Shown here in pieces: positions 1 through 10,142 of a DNA stretch of 42,118 nucleotides; positions within the stretch are counted from its first letter, which is position 1; each line of letters opens with the position of its first letter. The position numbers were made by a program, and so were the translations under genes. The stretch spans positions 1-42,118 of the forward strand of contig NDFF03000106.1 in NCBI GenBank assembly GCA_002150815.3, read 5' to 3'. Under the pieces are notes generated by a model. The model did no database searches and was not told the origin of the DNA. It worked only from the letters and a program-made list of their open reading frames with translations. This DNA comes from Grammothele lineata (Eukaryota > Basidiomycota > Agaricomycetes > Polyporales > Polyporaceae).

Positions 1-686
1 CTGCCTCTCATATTATTGCAGCATGTACTAGTACTGACATGGGGGTACCCGCTTGCGAGGGCTCATGCATGAAACATAGCTAGTACGCACCGTGGGGGTC
101 CTTCGCACTTCGATCTCCGAGTACACCATCTTGCCGCCGTCGCCTACCACCATCCAATCCCTGTTGCTCATATCCTGCACCCATCCGCCCTTCCGTCGCC
201 TGCCGCTCAGTGAGCATGCATGTGTTGTGCTACCCGCATCCCTCACGCTCACACGCACTCGCGCGCATTCGAGGCCAGATGTCAGAGCGACCATGTGAGG
301 GCGACGACGCGCGCCGTGCACCTGTAAATATACATACCTGTACCCGCCCCTCCGTTCCCCGACATTCTACGCCACTATAGAGCATAGACCTTACATGCTG
401 AATAGAAGTTGGTTCGCCTTGATGTCAGGTTCCGCGTAGACGGGTGTTCGAGGGGGAGGACGAGGCGAGCATAAGCAGCAAGAAGTCGTACAAACACTCG
501 CGTTGAAGCGAGTTTGCAGCATCCTCCTAGGCGCAGATGATTCCCACGACGCGCGTCTCGGGACTCTGCCGCACATGACTTTTTTCGACACCCTTGCTCG
601 AAACCCGAAATCCCATACGATTCCCTACCTTTTCCTGACATCCCAATTTCCACCCACTTTATGTGGTGAAACGGAAATTTCGACAT
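1..686. other. Left edge, no supported gene
   Basis: Several short frames overlap here on both strands, but none has splice structure, family resemblance or a sensible start. It may be the 3' flank of the weak minus-strand frame that ends at 687. Nothing else is seen. Confidence 0.4.
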
Positions 687-1043
687 CTATCCTCGGAACT
701 TGCGCGACAGATCGGGCGCGTAGTGGTCAGGGACGGGCAGCTCGGGGTGTGCGGAGCGTGTGCGTCGCATTGCAGGGCTGAGCTTCCTGTTGGTGAGTGT
801 CTGCTTCATGGCGTCCGGGGCGGACGGTGGCTGACATACCTTTGACAGTGTGCGCAAGTGTCGGATAGATCAGGTCGCCGAACCTCGAGGCTCAAGCCAA
901 GGTGCGTCGTCATATAGCTGCTTTCCATCTCAGTCGTCTGTAGGCTCGGTTTCTCCTGTGAAAGTATTTGTAGTCGTAATACCATCGAATCCCTCTCGCG
1001 TTTTTGCGAGTGTCTATCCACATCGTCGCTGCTGCTATCCCTT
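687..1043 (-). CDS. Unidentified two-exon reading frame (tentative)
   Basis: I do not recognise this frame. Exon 786-687 ends in a TAG stop and is joined in phase to the exon upstream of 840 across a 53-base intron (839-787) that starts GTATGT and ends CAACAG. That is exactly the intron size used by the real genes here. The joined frame includes DTCAHCQ followed by RKLSPAMRR and the C-terminal PVPDHYAPDLSRKFRG. The first in-frame ATG is near 1043, but the frame stays open upstream to about 1120, so a further 5' exon is possible. The protein is charged, soluble and low in recognisable motifs. It could be a real small gene, the 3' end of a decayed gene, or chance. Confidence 0.25.
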
Positions 1044-1415
1044 GCTTCGCTCTCTGATTGAACTTCAACTCGACGACGCCACCAAGTGCATCGCAAAATG
1101 CTCGCCCCTTCCGTCAGCGCCTATTTCTCTCTTGAGACGAACCACTTGTATGATCCATTGAAAGACACTGGGTACTTTTACGCGCGCCCGCACTCATATG
1201 AGACGTTGTCTATCGCCTCTTCATATGTAGCAAGGGTCTGCCTCCGAGACGAGAGACACGTACAGCTTTCTCTTTCTTCCTAATCAGAATCATTGTAGAA
1301 TGAGGCTACTACGACGACATCTCCATCTTTACACTCTAACGTCCGATCTGCTGTGCACTATACCATTCCAAACTCATGTCATCAGATCAACCGCATAGAA
1401 TATAGTGCAGCGGCA
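1044..1415. other. Intergenic spacer
   Basis: Spacer between the tentative frame and the SRPBCC-1 stop codon. It probably contains the 3' untranslated region of SRPBCC-1. No other feature is seen. Confidence 0.4.
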
Positions 1416-2157
1416 TTAGGCTGTTGACGACGTCCCTGCCTTCTCCTCCGCCGTAGCCTTGAGGGCAGCCGTAGCTGCATCGAAGCTCTCCATCAAGCCC
1501 TTGCTGATGAACCACTTGATGAGATACGCCGCAGCCCCGCCGAACACCTCGCGCGACTCGTAGTACGTCTGGTTGTCCGGGGTCGTGCTGAGCGCCTGCC
1601 AGCGCTCCGCCTTGAGCAGCGCGGAGGGCAGCTCGATGTTCTGCCACGCCATGCGGTACGTCGAGTGGTCGAAGTCGGTGATGATCTCGAACGCGGGCGT
1701 GGACGACACGTTGTCGTTGAGCGTGGGCGGGATGTGCGTCTGCATGAGCAGGTACTTGCCCGCGGCTGGCGTCTGGTCCTCCTGCGGGTTCTTGTTCTTG
1801 TCGACGATCACCTGCGACCGGCTGGTCTTTCTTATCAGTATTGAGCGTTTACGAAGTCTCCAGTGGATGGTCGACATACACGAAAGGGTTCCTGTCGGAT
1901 CACAAGTAGGAATGTGAGCGCCACAGGTTTATGAACGTCCGGGGTCCGTCAAGCGCTCACCAGTCGGGATACTTAGTGAAGTCTCCCAGTATATCCCACA
2001 CCGTGTCGATAGGCGCATCGATGACGGCCGACACCGAGGCGGTGAAAGGCCCGCTGTACGAGGGCGGGGGGAGGTTCGTGGGGAGCGTCGTTGCGGCCGG
2101 CATCGCGGCGAACGTTGTGGTCGACAGCGTAGTCACGGCAAGCGCGGTGGGCGACAT
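1416..2157 (-). CDS. SRPBCC (START-like) ligand-binding protein, copy 1
   Basis: Three exons: 2157-1961, 1891-1880 and 1821-1416, giving 204 residues. The N-terminal part has PTNLPPPSYSGPFTA, then the SRPBCC entry strand VIDAPIDTVWDIL and FTKYPDW. The middle exon is only 12 bases and supplies the end of Trp plus NPF. The last exon carries DQTPAAGKYLLMQTHIPPT and ERWQAL, and ends in an amphipathic helix (YLIKWFISKGLMESF), as expected for the C-terminal helix of the helix-grip fold. Family members bind hydrophobic ligands in a cavity; no enzyme activity can be assigned. Paralogues lie at 6303-6959 and 32743-33418, and this copy is closest to the latter. Compared with its paralogues it has an N-terminal extension of about 20 residues (SPTALAVTTLSTTTFAAM), so translation could instead start at the Met encoded at 2103. 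Probably cytosolic; no helix bundle or clear signal peptide. Confidence 0.85.
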
Positions 2158-2940
2158 CTTGGCAGGCAGCTCGGGAAATCAAGCGCTCACTCGTGGCGAG
2201 CTTATATCTTGACTGCCTGAGCTGCCAGCCGGGCGTAGAAAAACAAAGGAAGAAGTGCGGCCACCCCACACACACGAGTGTTCGCCGCTCCCGAGGCGGT
2301 CGTCATGCGGCCTCGTGTCTCAAGAAAAGGGAGCCTGAGCCGCGGGGACGTGCCACAGAAAGTCCCCACCTGCTCAGTGCCAATTCTATGTCGACGAGTG
2401 GGGTGCGGGTGTCAAGCTCGCGAGGAGGCCGCGGCGCACGCGGGCGCCGCACGTCTCGAACATGTCATCAGAGACTTGTCGGCTACGTCGGTACTCGGGA
2501 GACATTCCGACAATTCAACGCATGTTCAGGCGGGCAAGGCACGTGATAGCAGAAGCACAACACAGCGTGGAATTGAGATTCGGCGAAATTTCCGGGCGGG
2601 TTTCAACATGCGTTCATGTCATGAGAAAGTATAAACCTCCAGTATGGTGGTGGGTTGAAAGCCTTGTCGGTTTGACCTGCCAGGGCAGGTTCGAAAGGCA
2701 AACAATTATGCCTACAGGCATATACTAGTCCGTACGTCCATCAGAGTACCCTACCTTCGAGTCGTAAGCGGACTTCACGTAGAAACACGAGGGGTGAGTG
2801 GCCGCTGTTCTCAAACCAACAGACGCAGCCTTCGGATTATAGCGTTTATTATTGGTTTCCATAAAATACGAGGATTAGGGGAATCGACATGTAGACATGA
2901 ACGTTGAGGGTCGACGTTTGACGTACGCTACGGTAGCTCA
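2158..2940. other. Intergenic, SRPBCC-1 promoter and carrier 3' flank
   Basis: Holds the upstream region of SRPBCC-1 and the 3' end of the carrier gene, both on the minus strand. Short frames here have no coding character. No repeat or RNA gene was recognised. Confidence 0.4.
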
Positions 2941-5343
2941 TCATAACAATAGAAGCGATACCGAAGTGAGCATACTAAAAGTACAAGTGTTAGCACCAGC
3001 GCTTGATTCTAGAGGAGATAATGGCGAGATACGCACGCATTTGAAACGAACAAGAAAGCATCTGGAAGAGTGTCATTGTGGTATGAGCATAAGTTCTTCT
3101 CAATCGGGTCCGAGCACACTTACATTGCACAAGAAGGAACATCTAGACGAAAGCGGTGTGAATCCATTAGTAGGTGAAAACGTCTGAGTTAGATAGCGTC
3201 TGTGCACATACCGAGACAGTATCCACGTTCCCGTCCGGGGCGTACAGAGACGAGACCAGCATCTGACTGCAAACGTACATCAGCCTTATAAACGGCGAGT
3301 CGTATCAGGCGCGCTCACTTGACCGCGCCGGGGGTGCCACTCAGCAGCATCGCGACGAACCGTTCTGCCTTCGCGTCCTTCGGGATCATCCCCGCGCGCA
3401 CCATCGCCTGCACGAGGAGCACGCCAATGACGGGCAGGAGCGCCATCTTCACGAGCGCGCAGAGCGCCATGGCCATGAGCGGGAGGCGCGAGATCGGGCG
3501 CGGGATCGAAATGCGCGCGAAGGACGCGCCGAGGAGGATGAGCGTGAGCGGGACCGCGATCGTGTCGACGAACTGGGCTGCATGTCCCACGCGCACGCGC
3601 GAGACCGGTTGGACGAGGAAGGGGGCGCCAGGTGGTCAGGGCAGGCGATGATGTCACCGAGCGGGCATGCGCATATGGAAGAGAAGGCGTGTCGTTAATA
3701 AACCACTCAGCCGGAAGCGAGATGAAAACGAGAAGGGCGCCGCGCGAGCAGCACGCAGCCAGGCCGCGGAACGAGCGGAGGACTCGTCACGCAGTTTGGC
3801 CGGTGGCTGGGGCCCTAGAACGGAGGATGTGCACGTGACCCACGCACCTGTGTCCATGACGAACGAGAGCGGCGGGCGACCATCGGGCCCAAACCAAGCA
3901 GGGCCGCCCGTCGCGGTCGTGTCCACGAAGAGCGCCTTGAGAGGCTGAATGAGCGCGATCGGCAATGAAAGCGCGAGCGAGACGGTGACGGGCTTGAGCA
4001 GCGGGGCGAGGAAGTCCAAGAGCCCGGCGCAGCGGCGGCGTTTGAGCGGGGATACCTTCTCGAGCCCGACGAGCGCCGCGGGGTCCTCGAGCGAGTGGAT
4101 CGAATGCACAGTGTTGATCGGCGTCGTGGGCGGCAGCGAGCGCGTCGAGCCCGCCAGGGAGCGCATAGTGGACGGCGCGAGCGAGCGCATCGGAGATGGC
4201 GGAGCCGCGGCCCGGACGGGGGAAGACGGGGCGGTCGCGAAGCCCGGGCTCTGAGGACCCGAGACGCCCCGGAGGGGCGACGGGGGCGCAGTACCTGCGC
4301 GTGGCAGCGGGGAGGGTGGAATGACAAGCGTGAGGTTGCGCGATCGGTATGTCGTCGCTGCGGTGGCATTAGAGGCGCGCGAAGTGAGCTGCACATCCGT
4401 GATGTCCGCGGCAGACATGTCTTCTCCGACAATGACGATGCGAGGGATGTTCAGGGCTGGGGCCGGTTGCTCGACAGTCGTGATCGAAGAGTTGTCCGAG
4501 CGGTCGTCGTCGATTTGCGCGTTCGCCTCCTCATCTTTGCGTGTAATCTCCGGCGGGGCTGGTTGCGCGGGTGGGGGCGAAAGGCGTAGTACACGCGCAA
4601 CGAGGCCGCCGATGGGCTTCTCCTTCCAGGACACACGCCGTTCGGCATCCTCTCCCTGAGGGACGGCAGGCAAGTAGTCCCATGAAAGTGACTGTGCCGC
4701 GCCGCACATCCAGAACACAACGTGGTAGCAGACAGTGAAGATGGAGACGAACGAGACTCCAACTGGTGAACGTGAGTCAGCCGAGATGAGGACACACAAC
4801 GCCAGGCGTACGTACGAGCAGGGTCCGTTGCAGAGTTAAATGGTGGGTTCTGTGTGACTGACATGACTATTGCGTTCGCTGAGGAAATTTGTCAGACGCG
4901 GAGCCCTGCGCCATGCAGAACCAACTACACTCACGGAGGTTCCCCCAATTGCTCATTCCGGTGAGGATGACGATCCCCTGCCAGAAGTTCCGTGGAACGT
5001 AGACCACCTCACGAATGATGATGCCCATTAGGAATCCCATGATCTGGTAGACGCATGCGATGAGAAACATGGGTCCAAGAGCGGAAACGTTCGAAGGGTT
5101 GAAGGCGGGCACGATGTTAGCAAAAATGAGCGCGGGGAGCGCGACGTTCATGGCTACGATGGACGCCCCGCGAGATGCAGCCGGCGGGAACAGGTCCATC
5201 TTCACGAGGACGAAACCGCAAATAAGGGCGGAGACTCTGTCCTAACTTATGAGTGGCAGTATGTAGAAAACGAAGGGAAACACGCACGTCTTGATGAGAG
5301 GCATGACGCCTGAATAAACCAGGTATGCGACGGTGAATCCCAT
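2941..5343 (-). CDS. PIN-like auxin efflux carrier family membrane transporter
   Basis: Nine exons: 5343-5288, 5236-4935, 4878-4816, 4762-3848, 3577-3319, 3266-3212, 3142-3124, 3061-3037 and 2974-2941; 575 residues. The family has two bundles of about five helices joined by a cytoplasmic loop. The first bundle (about 1-170) starts MGFTVAYLVYSGVMPLIK and contains NVALPALIFANIVPAF and GMSNWGNLPNA. The loop (about 175-380) is disordered and rich in SP motifs. The second bundle starts LLDFLAPLLKPVTVSLAL and continues through LILLGASFARI, a segment ending SGTPGAVNQMLVSSLYAP, and MFLLVQYAFLFVSNAMLTSV. The last three exons are only 19, 25 and 34 bases, yet join in phase and restore the expected final helix, so the gene looks intact. 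Fungal members are poorly characterised; the substrate is unknown, and plasma membrane or ER location is inferred only from plant and yeast relatives. Confidence 0.88.
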
Positions 5344-6302
5344 GTTGCAGTTGTCGAGGATGTCGCCGAGCTGTTCTTAGTCGAAAAGAGGGTGGTTGAT
5401 GAGGACTGCCGAGAGGCGTTGAGTAGGAGTATTTATACAACCAAACTAGCTTGCACAGCACCTACGCTGCCGAGTTGAAGCGGGCCCTACACGCGCAAGC
5501 GGTACACCAACCGGGACACACACCCGTCCTAGCGGTTTGCCTGGTCATGATCGTCTTCATACAGAGTTATTCGTTGTTCCAGCGCGCTGAGCCTGGATTC
5601 TAGCCAGGATCCGACGTTTGGGCGTAACGGGGAAGGTGGTGCTTGTTGACGTGCCGCGAGGCTCCGTACCGTACTTTCCGTGTTCTGTATTTACCGTCGA
5701 AGCTGCCGCGGCTGTCTGGAATGCTGCCTGCTGCATCGTTGTCTGAGCAAAATGTGCCGTATTGCCCTGCGCGCGCGTCCATTTCGCCGTAGTTTAGCGG
5801 CCCTAGCGGCGGTAGAGCTAGATCGAGCACCTGCACCGACGGGCGCCGTCAATCTGCGCCCACAGATCAAAACTTTGCCAACCTTACCTGACCACTCTAA
5901 GGGACCCGGGATGGCGACATCTCATGAAGGGACACCGTCACACTCGGTTAGATCTTGCACCTGCGGCGCAGAGCTGTGAAGGGTTCCGACGTGGTGGAAG
6001 GTCGCCTGCAAGGAACAGACCGTCTGTCAGTGCGTCTTCTCGCAACCGCTTCTTGAAATGAGACGTGGAGCCGGAACAGTTAGGCGACGATTCCGAAATG
6101 GGGTCTAAATATGGATCCTCGACGAAGGCTGTCGACGCACATACAGTCCAGAAATACCGCAAGAGAAATGAGATTAGATGGGGGGTAATACACTCGTCGA
6201 ACTCAGGACTCATTTCTTATAATCTATGATCGGAGTTTGTGAGCAACATGCGACAGTGGCATCCACTGACTAGCGACGAAACACGCACAGGTACAGCGAG
6301 GT
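5344..6302. other. Intergenic, carrier promoter side
   Basis: Upstream region of the carrier and 3' flank of SRPBCC-2. Frames here are short and on both strands. No convincing gene, RNA or repeat is seen. Confidence 0.4.
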
Positions 6303-6959
6303 TCAAGAAGACTTTCCTTCAGCCCCTTCAGCCCTCTTCTTGAGCGCCTCGGCCATCGCCCGGTTGGCCACTTCAATTGATTCGCCCATGAAACGCCTGA
6401 CAGGGTAAGCTGACACTCCCGCAAAGGAAGCCCTCGTTTCGTAACGAGTCTTCCCCTCTGCAATAGTGCTCAACGTGTGCGCGTGTTCGGCACGAAAGAG
6501 GGCCGGAAGCCGTCCCCCGCCCCAAATAATCGTGTGCGCCTTGGGGTCTACAGCGTAGATCGTCTCGTAATGGACGGCCGGTTTCTTGGTCGAGTGTATG
6601 TCCGGAGGTGTCTGCATCGCTACTTCGAGGCCAACGTTAGGGCGAGGAGTGCTGTCCGCGAGGGGCTTGTGAGTTGTGCCGTCGACTACGATTGCAGAGC
6701 GTCTGTAACACAGACGTCAGAATCAGAACTAACAACGTCGGTGCGAGGAGCAGAACGCCCATAGAGCACATACAAGTAGGGGTTCCTATATACTAAATGA
6801 GCCATGGTTTTGGGAGGTCATAGAGAACGCAACGCACCACAACGGATAAGATCCCAGGTCAATCAGAATGTTCCACACTGTTTCGACGGGAGCATCGATC
6901 TCAACGGAATCAGTGGTTTCATAGACGGGTTTGAAGGGCGCGGGTGGGAGGCTAGACAT
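6303..6959 (-). CDS. SRPBCC (START-like) ligand-binding protein, copy 2
   Basis: Three exons: 6959-6838, 6785-6774 and 6702-6303; 177 residues. It starts MSSLPPAPFKPVYET and has the family entry strand VEIDAPVETVWNIL, then GSYPLW split by an intron inside the Trp codon. The 12-base second exon encodes NPY plus part of a Leu codon. The third exon has VHYETIYAVDPKAH, ALFRAEHAHTL and KTRYETRASFAG, and ends with a helix rich in Ala, Lys and Glu. It is the most divergent of the three copies: it lacks the PTNLPPPSY leader and most exon-3 signature residues, but keeps both intron positions and phases. It probably binds a hydrophobic ligand in the cytosol. The gene is about 1 kb upstream of, and divergent from, the DUF7598-like gene. 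Confidence 0.82.
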
Positions 6960-8001
6960 CTTGCTCGGTTTGGCTGCTGAGCGTTCACCTCAGCATGGCC
7001 CAGTTTTATGTGAGCCGGGTATGCTGAAGACTGCGGCTATGGCCGAGCGGCATGCTAGACGCGTAATCCGCCGGCATCAACGAGATATCAGGTGCTAGAC
7101 TCGGAGAAAAGCTCACAAGGATCGAATCCGCATCGTCCGGAGTCAGCAATAAATGAGTTTCTCGCTGTAAGCACGGCTCTCGATATACCAGAGAAGGACC
7201 ATGATACGAGACTTCGAGCGCTATAAGCCTCGCGCGGAGTCAACTTGGTGATCTATGAGCAAGAGTGAACACAGCTGGATACAGAGGACGCTGTAGTGAC
7301 GTTCAGTGGATGCACGGTTATAGCACGTACCTTAAGTCAGAGGAGATGACGTTACTTCGGAATCGGCCAAGCTGTGCACTTGATCAACCTCTGGAAGCTT
7401 GTGTGATCAATAGGACCCACCTGTTCTCCGGCACAAGGGCGCACAAACTGAGAGTGAACGTACGCGTACACTGGAGGCGGTGAACGTCGCAACTGCGTAC
7501 ACGGAGACATCGGAGGTTGTTAGCGGAAGACATCTCACGGGCGCCTCCTTGGCAGCGAGACGCGTTGTTGTGTCCTGTTTGGCTTCGGTGGCTGCGGGCC
7601 GCCCTCGCGTGCGACGGGCGTCTGCGAGCCCATTGTTCTCCGCGTACTGCAGCTTTTGTTGTCCTTCTACAATGCGACGGCCTCGACGACCGCCGCATGC
7701 AGCACAAAGGCCAGGCGAAAATACGTGGGTCGAAAGATGCGCTCGACTCGGCGGCATTCGCGCGCCTCGCCACTGCTCAAAACCCAGGCCATGCTCCCGC
7801 CGCATTCCTCATCCTACCTCCTCCCGCCCTGCCTCAAGCTCTCCTCTCGTGCCTCACGCACTCTTCGCCCACGCGGCCAACGTTACGACTTCTCCGGGTG
7901 CAGGACCACCACTCGCTTGCTTTACGCACCTCCTCTCGCTTGCACATCACTAGCCCCCCGCCCATCGCACTCTATTTCCTAAACTTTCGAGTCTGTTCAC
8001 T
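6960..8001. other. Divergent promoter region
   Basis: Shared upstream region of SRPBCC-2 (minus) and the DUF7598-like gene (plus). The last 200 bases before 8002 are pyrimidine-rich on the plus strand, a common leader feature in basidiomycetes. No gene is supported. Confidence 0.45.
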
Positions 8002-9207
8002 ATGCCTACCATGAAAGGATGTAAGTCAATCATCGCGCCTCGTCTCGCGCTGTGCGTTGCTCATCTCCGCGCACAGACATCTTCATCGGCCTCAATGTGG
8101 TCCGCGCACTCAGCCTGGTCACTCTCCTGCTCCTCTTCGCGAGCAGTGTCGTCACCATGGTGCACGACATCCAAGCCGTCAATTCTTTCATCGCCGCAGG
8201 AAAGGCCAACCCTAGCATTCGTCTCGCCGACGTGAACAGCACGAGTGTGGGCGACGACTGCTTTTCGCAGGACACTGATTACGTTGAGTGCGTCCGTTCT
8301 TTGTAGTCCTTTTTGACATCTTGTCTAATGCCGCTCGTTGACAGAGGCAGCACGGTCCCCAACCAGCCCGCTGGTGCTTTCTGGGCGGTGCTCAACCGTC
8401 TGCTCATCATCTTCCAAGCCATTGTTCTCATCCTCTCCGAAGTCGGCTGGCCTGCTGCTTTCTTCAACCGGTTCTTCCCCATCCTCGGTGACGACTTCGG
8501 CCTCGGCGCTCTCGGCGTCATCCAGTGCCTGTGCGTATTCACTTGTCTCATCTTCCACCCATTTCTTGGCGGCGCATGGTGGTACGCGCTTGGGCATCCG
8601 TAGCGCGTCCTTTCCCCGAGAGAGCAATAGCCGTGCTTGTGATAGCCCTGCGTGTTGCCCCCCTGCGCGTCCGCCGCCACCTCCTCTTTCATGCCCGCGC
8701 CGCTTCCAGACCGCTTACCGACATCCCATCCCTCCCCCACGCAGCCTCGGCGCGGCCGTACTATCGCACCACGTGGACGAGTTCTCGCTCGTGTCCGCCT
8801 TCTTCCTCTTCTCTGTCGGCTGCCTCAACATATTCCTCGGCCTTATCTTCCGCGAGTCCGCCAAGCGTCGCCGCTCGCTTACCGCCTGGCACGATCAGTA
8901 CAAGGACGACAAGGATATGCTGCCGACCTCCGTCCGTGTGGGGAGCCCGACCGGCCCACGCCCGCTCGTGATGTCCTCCGCGGCGTGGGACAAGGAACGC
9001 GAGGCGTACGGCTCGGACGCCTCGCGGTCCGGCAGCCTGTCCAGTCAGAGGAGCGGTATGGGCTTCGGGCGCCAGGGCGAGAAGGCGGCGCTCGCGCGTG
9101 GGTTCACACTCCAGCGCCCATCTGAGGCGGTCCCGACATACGCCCCCAAGCCCGTTGCGAACGTCCGCTACAGCACCGCGTCAAGCGAGGGCGACACTAC
9201 GGTGTAA
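8002..9207 (+). CDS. DUF7598-like four-helix membrane protein
   Basis: Four exons: 8002-8020, 8077-8287, 8345-8530 and 8745-9207; 292 residues. The first exon is only 19 bases. Four hydrophobic segments are visible: IFIGLNVVRALSLVTLLLLF, then FWAVLNRLLIIFQAIVLILS, then FGLGALGVIQCLLGAAVLS, and FSLVSAFFLFSVGCLNIFLG. Conserved-looking family blocks are STVPNQPAGAFWAVLNRL and RFFPILGDDFGLGALGVIQC. After the last helix comes a basic patch (RESAKRRRS) and a disordered, Ser-rich tail of about 120 residues, presumably cytosolic. This arrangement matches a basidiomycete family I recall as DUF7598; the function is unknown. The third intron is long for this genome (214 bases). The Kozak context is CACTATGCC, with a second in-frame ATG three codons later. 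Confidence 0.85.
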
Positions 9208-10142
9208 ACCCCGTTGAAACCGTTTCGCCGCGATGACAGACAGTCAACATCCTACGGAAGGCGCAAGACGCCTCAACGATGCCCCAAGACTACATCTTCA
9301 CGCCCCACGCTCGACGCGTACGACGGTCCTTGGAACCCGAACGCATATCATACCGATCGCGGCGACGCCGGACATCCCGCCGCCACGCCTTAATCGCACG
9401 ACCCGACGACGGCACACATGACGCCCGCAGGACACTCGCGCTCGTTGCGAACTCGTACATATCCACGGACCTCCCGGCTCCCTACTGTATTATTTGGTTG
9501 ACTAGAGCGCTGCCTTTCCCAGCCGCTTATTTGTAGCCCATAGTTATATCCCCCAGTTTGCTGTATCGAACATGCTTTTTCTCGCCTCGTCTTCGTTCCC
9601 CTTCGGGTTGAGGACGACTCACGCTTCAAGGCCGCTGTGGCCCGGAGTAGTACGCACATCATCGTCATAAAATGATGTATGTGGGGTCGCGTTCAAGAAA
9701 GGGCCCAGACAGTAGCATGCCACCACAAACATAAGTATTGACATGATACTTCGGACCTTAGTAGGCTCTCCCAACCAGCTCAATTACAATGTTTATCGGC
9801 ACTCCACTTTTCTGTCATACGGACTTGAGCGCAATTTCAGTGAGCGGAGCCTTCGTTAGTGGCGGGCGACACACTGTCGCACAGATTTCTAAACGTATCT
9901 GGTAGATCAGCACAACGCGTACTTGCTACGCCTGGCAGCGATAGAAGTCCTACTTCTCTGGTATCGTGCACACCACGTACGCACCCTCTGAGGGCGCGTC
10001 AAGGCGCGCCGGGAAAAGCCCCCATCTTGGAGTGCGGCGCATACATAAGAGGCTATGTCGCGGGAGGAAGGTGAATAGATGCTGCGCAACTCAAGCGCCT
10101 CGCGTAGATGCGTTAGCGCCCGTCTTCGTCTATCGCACCACC
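9208..10142. other. Intergenic spacer
   Basis: 3' flank of the DUF7598-like gene and promoter side of the NTPase gene. No coding frame with family resemblance, no repeat and no RNA gene was recognised. Confidence 0.4.

Noticed and set aside
2897..3187. 96-codon plus-strand frame
   Set aside because: It lies antisense to the last carrier exons, whose splice phases and family motifs explain the sequence better.
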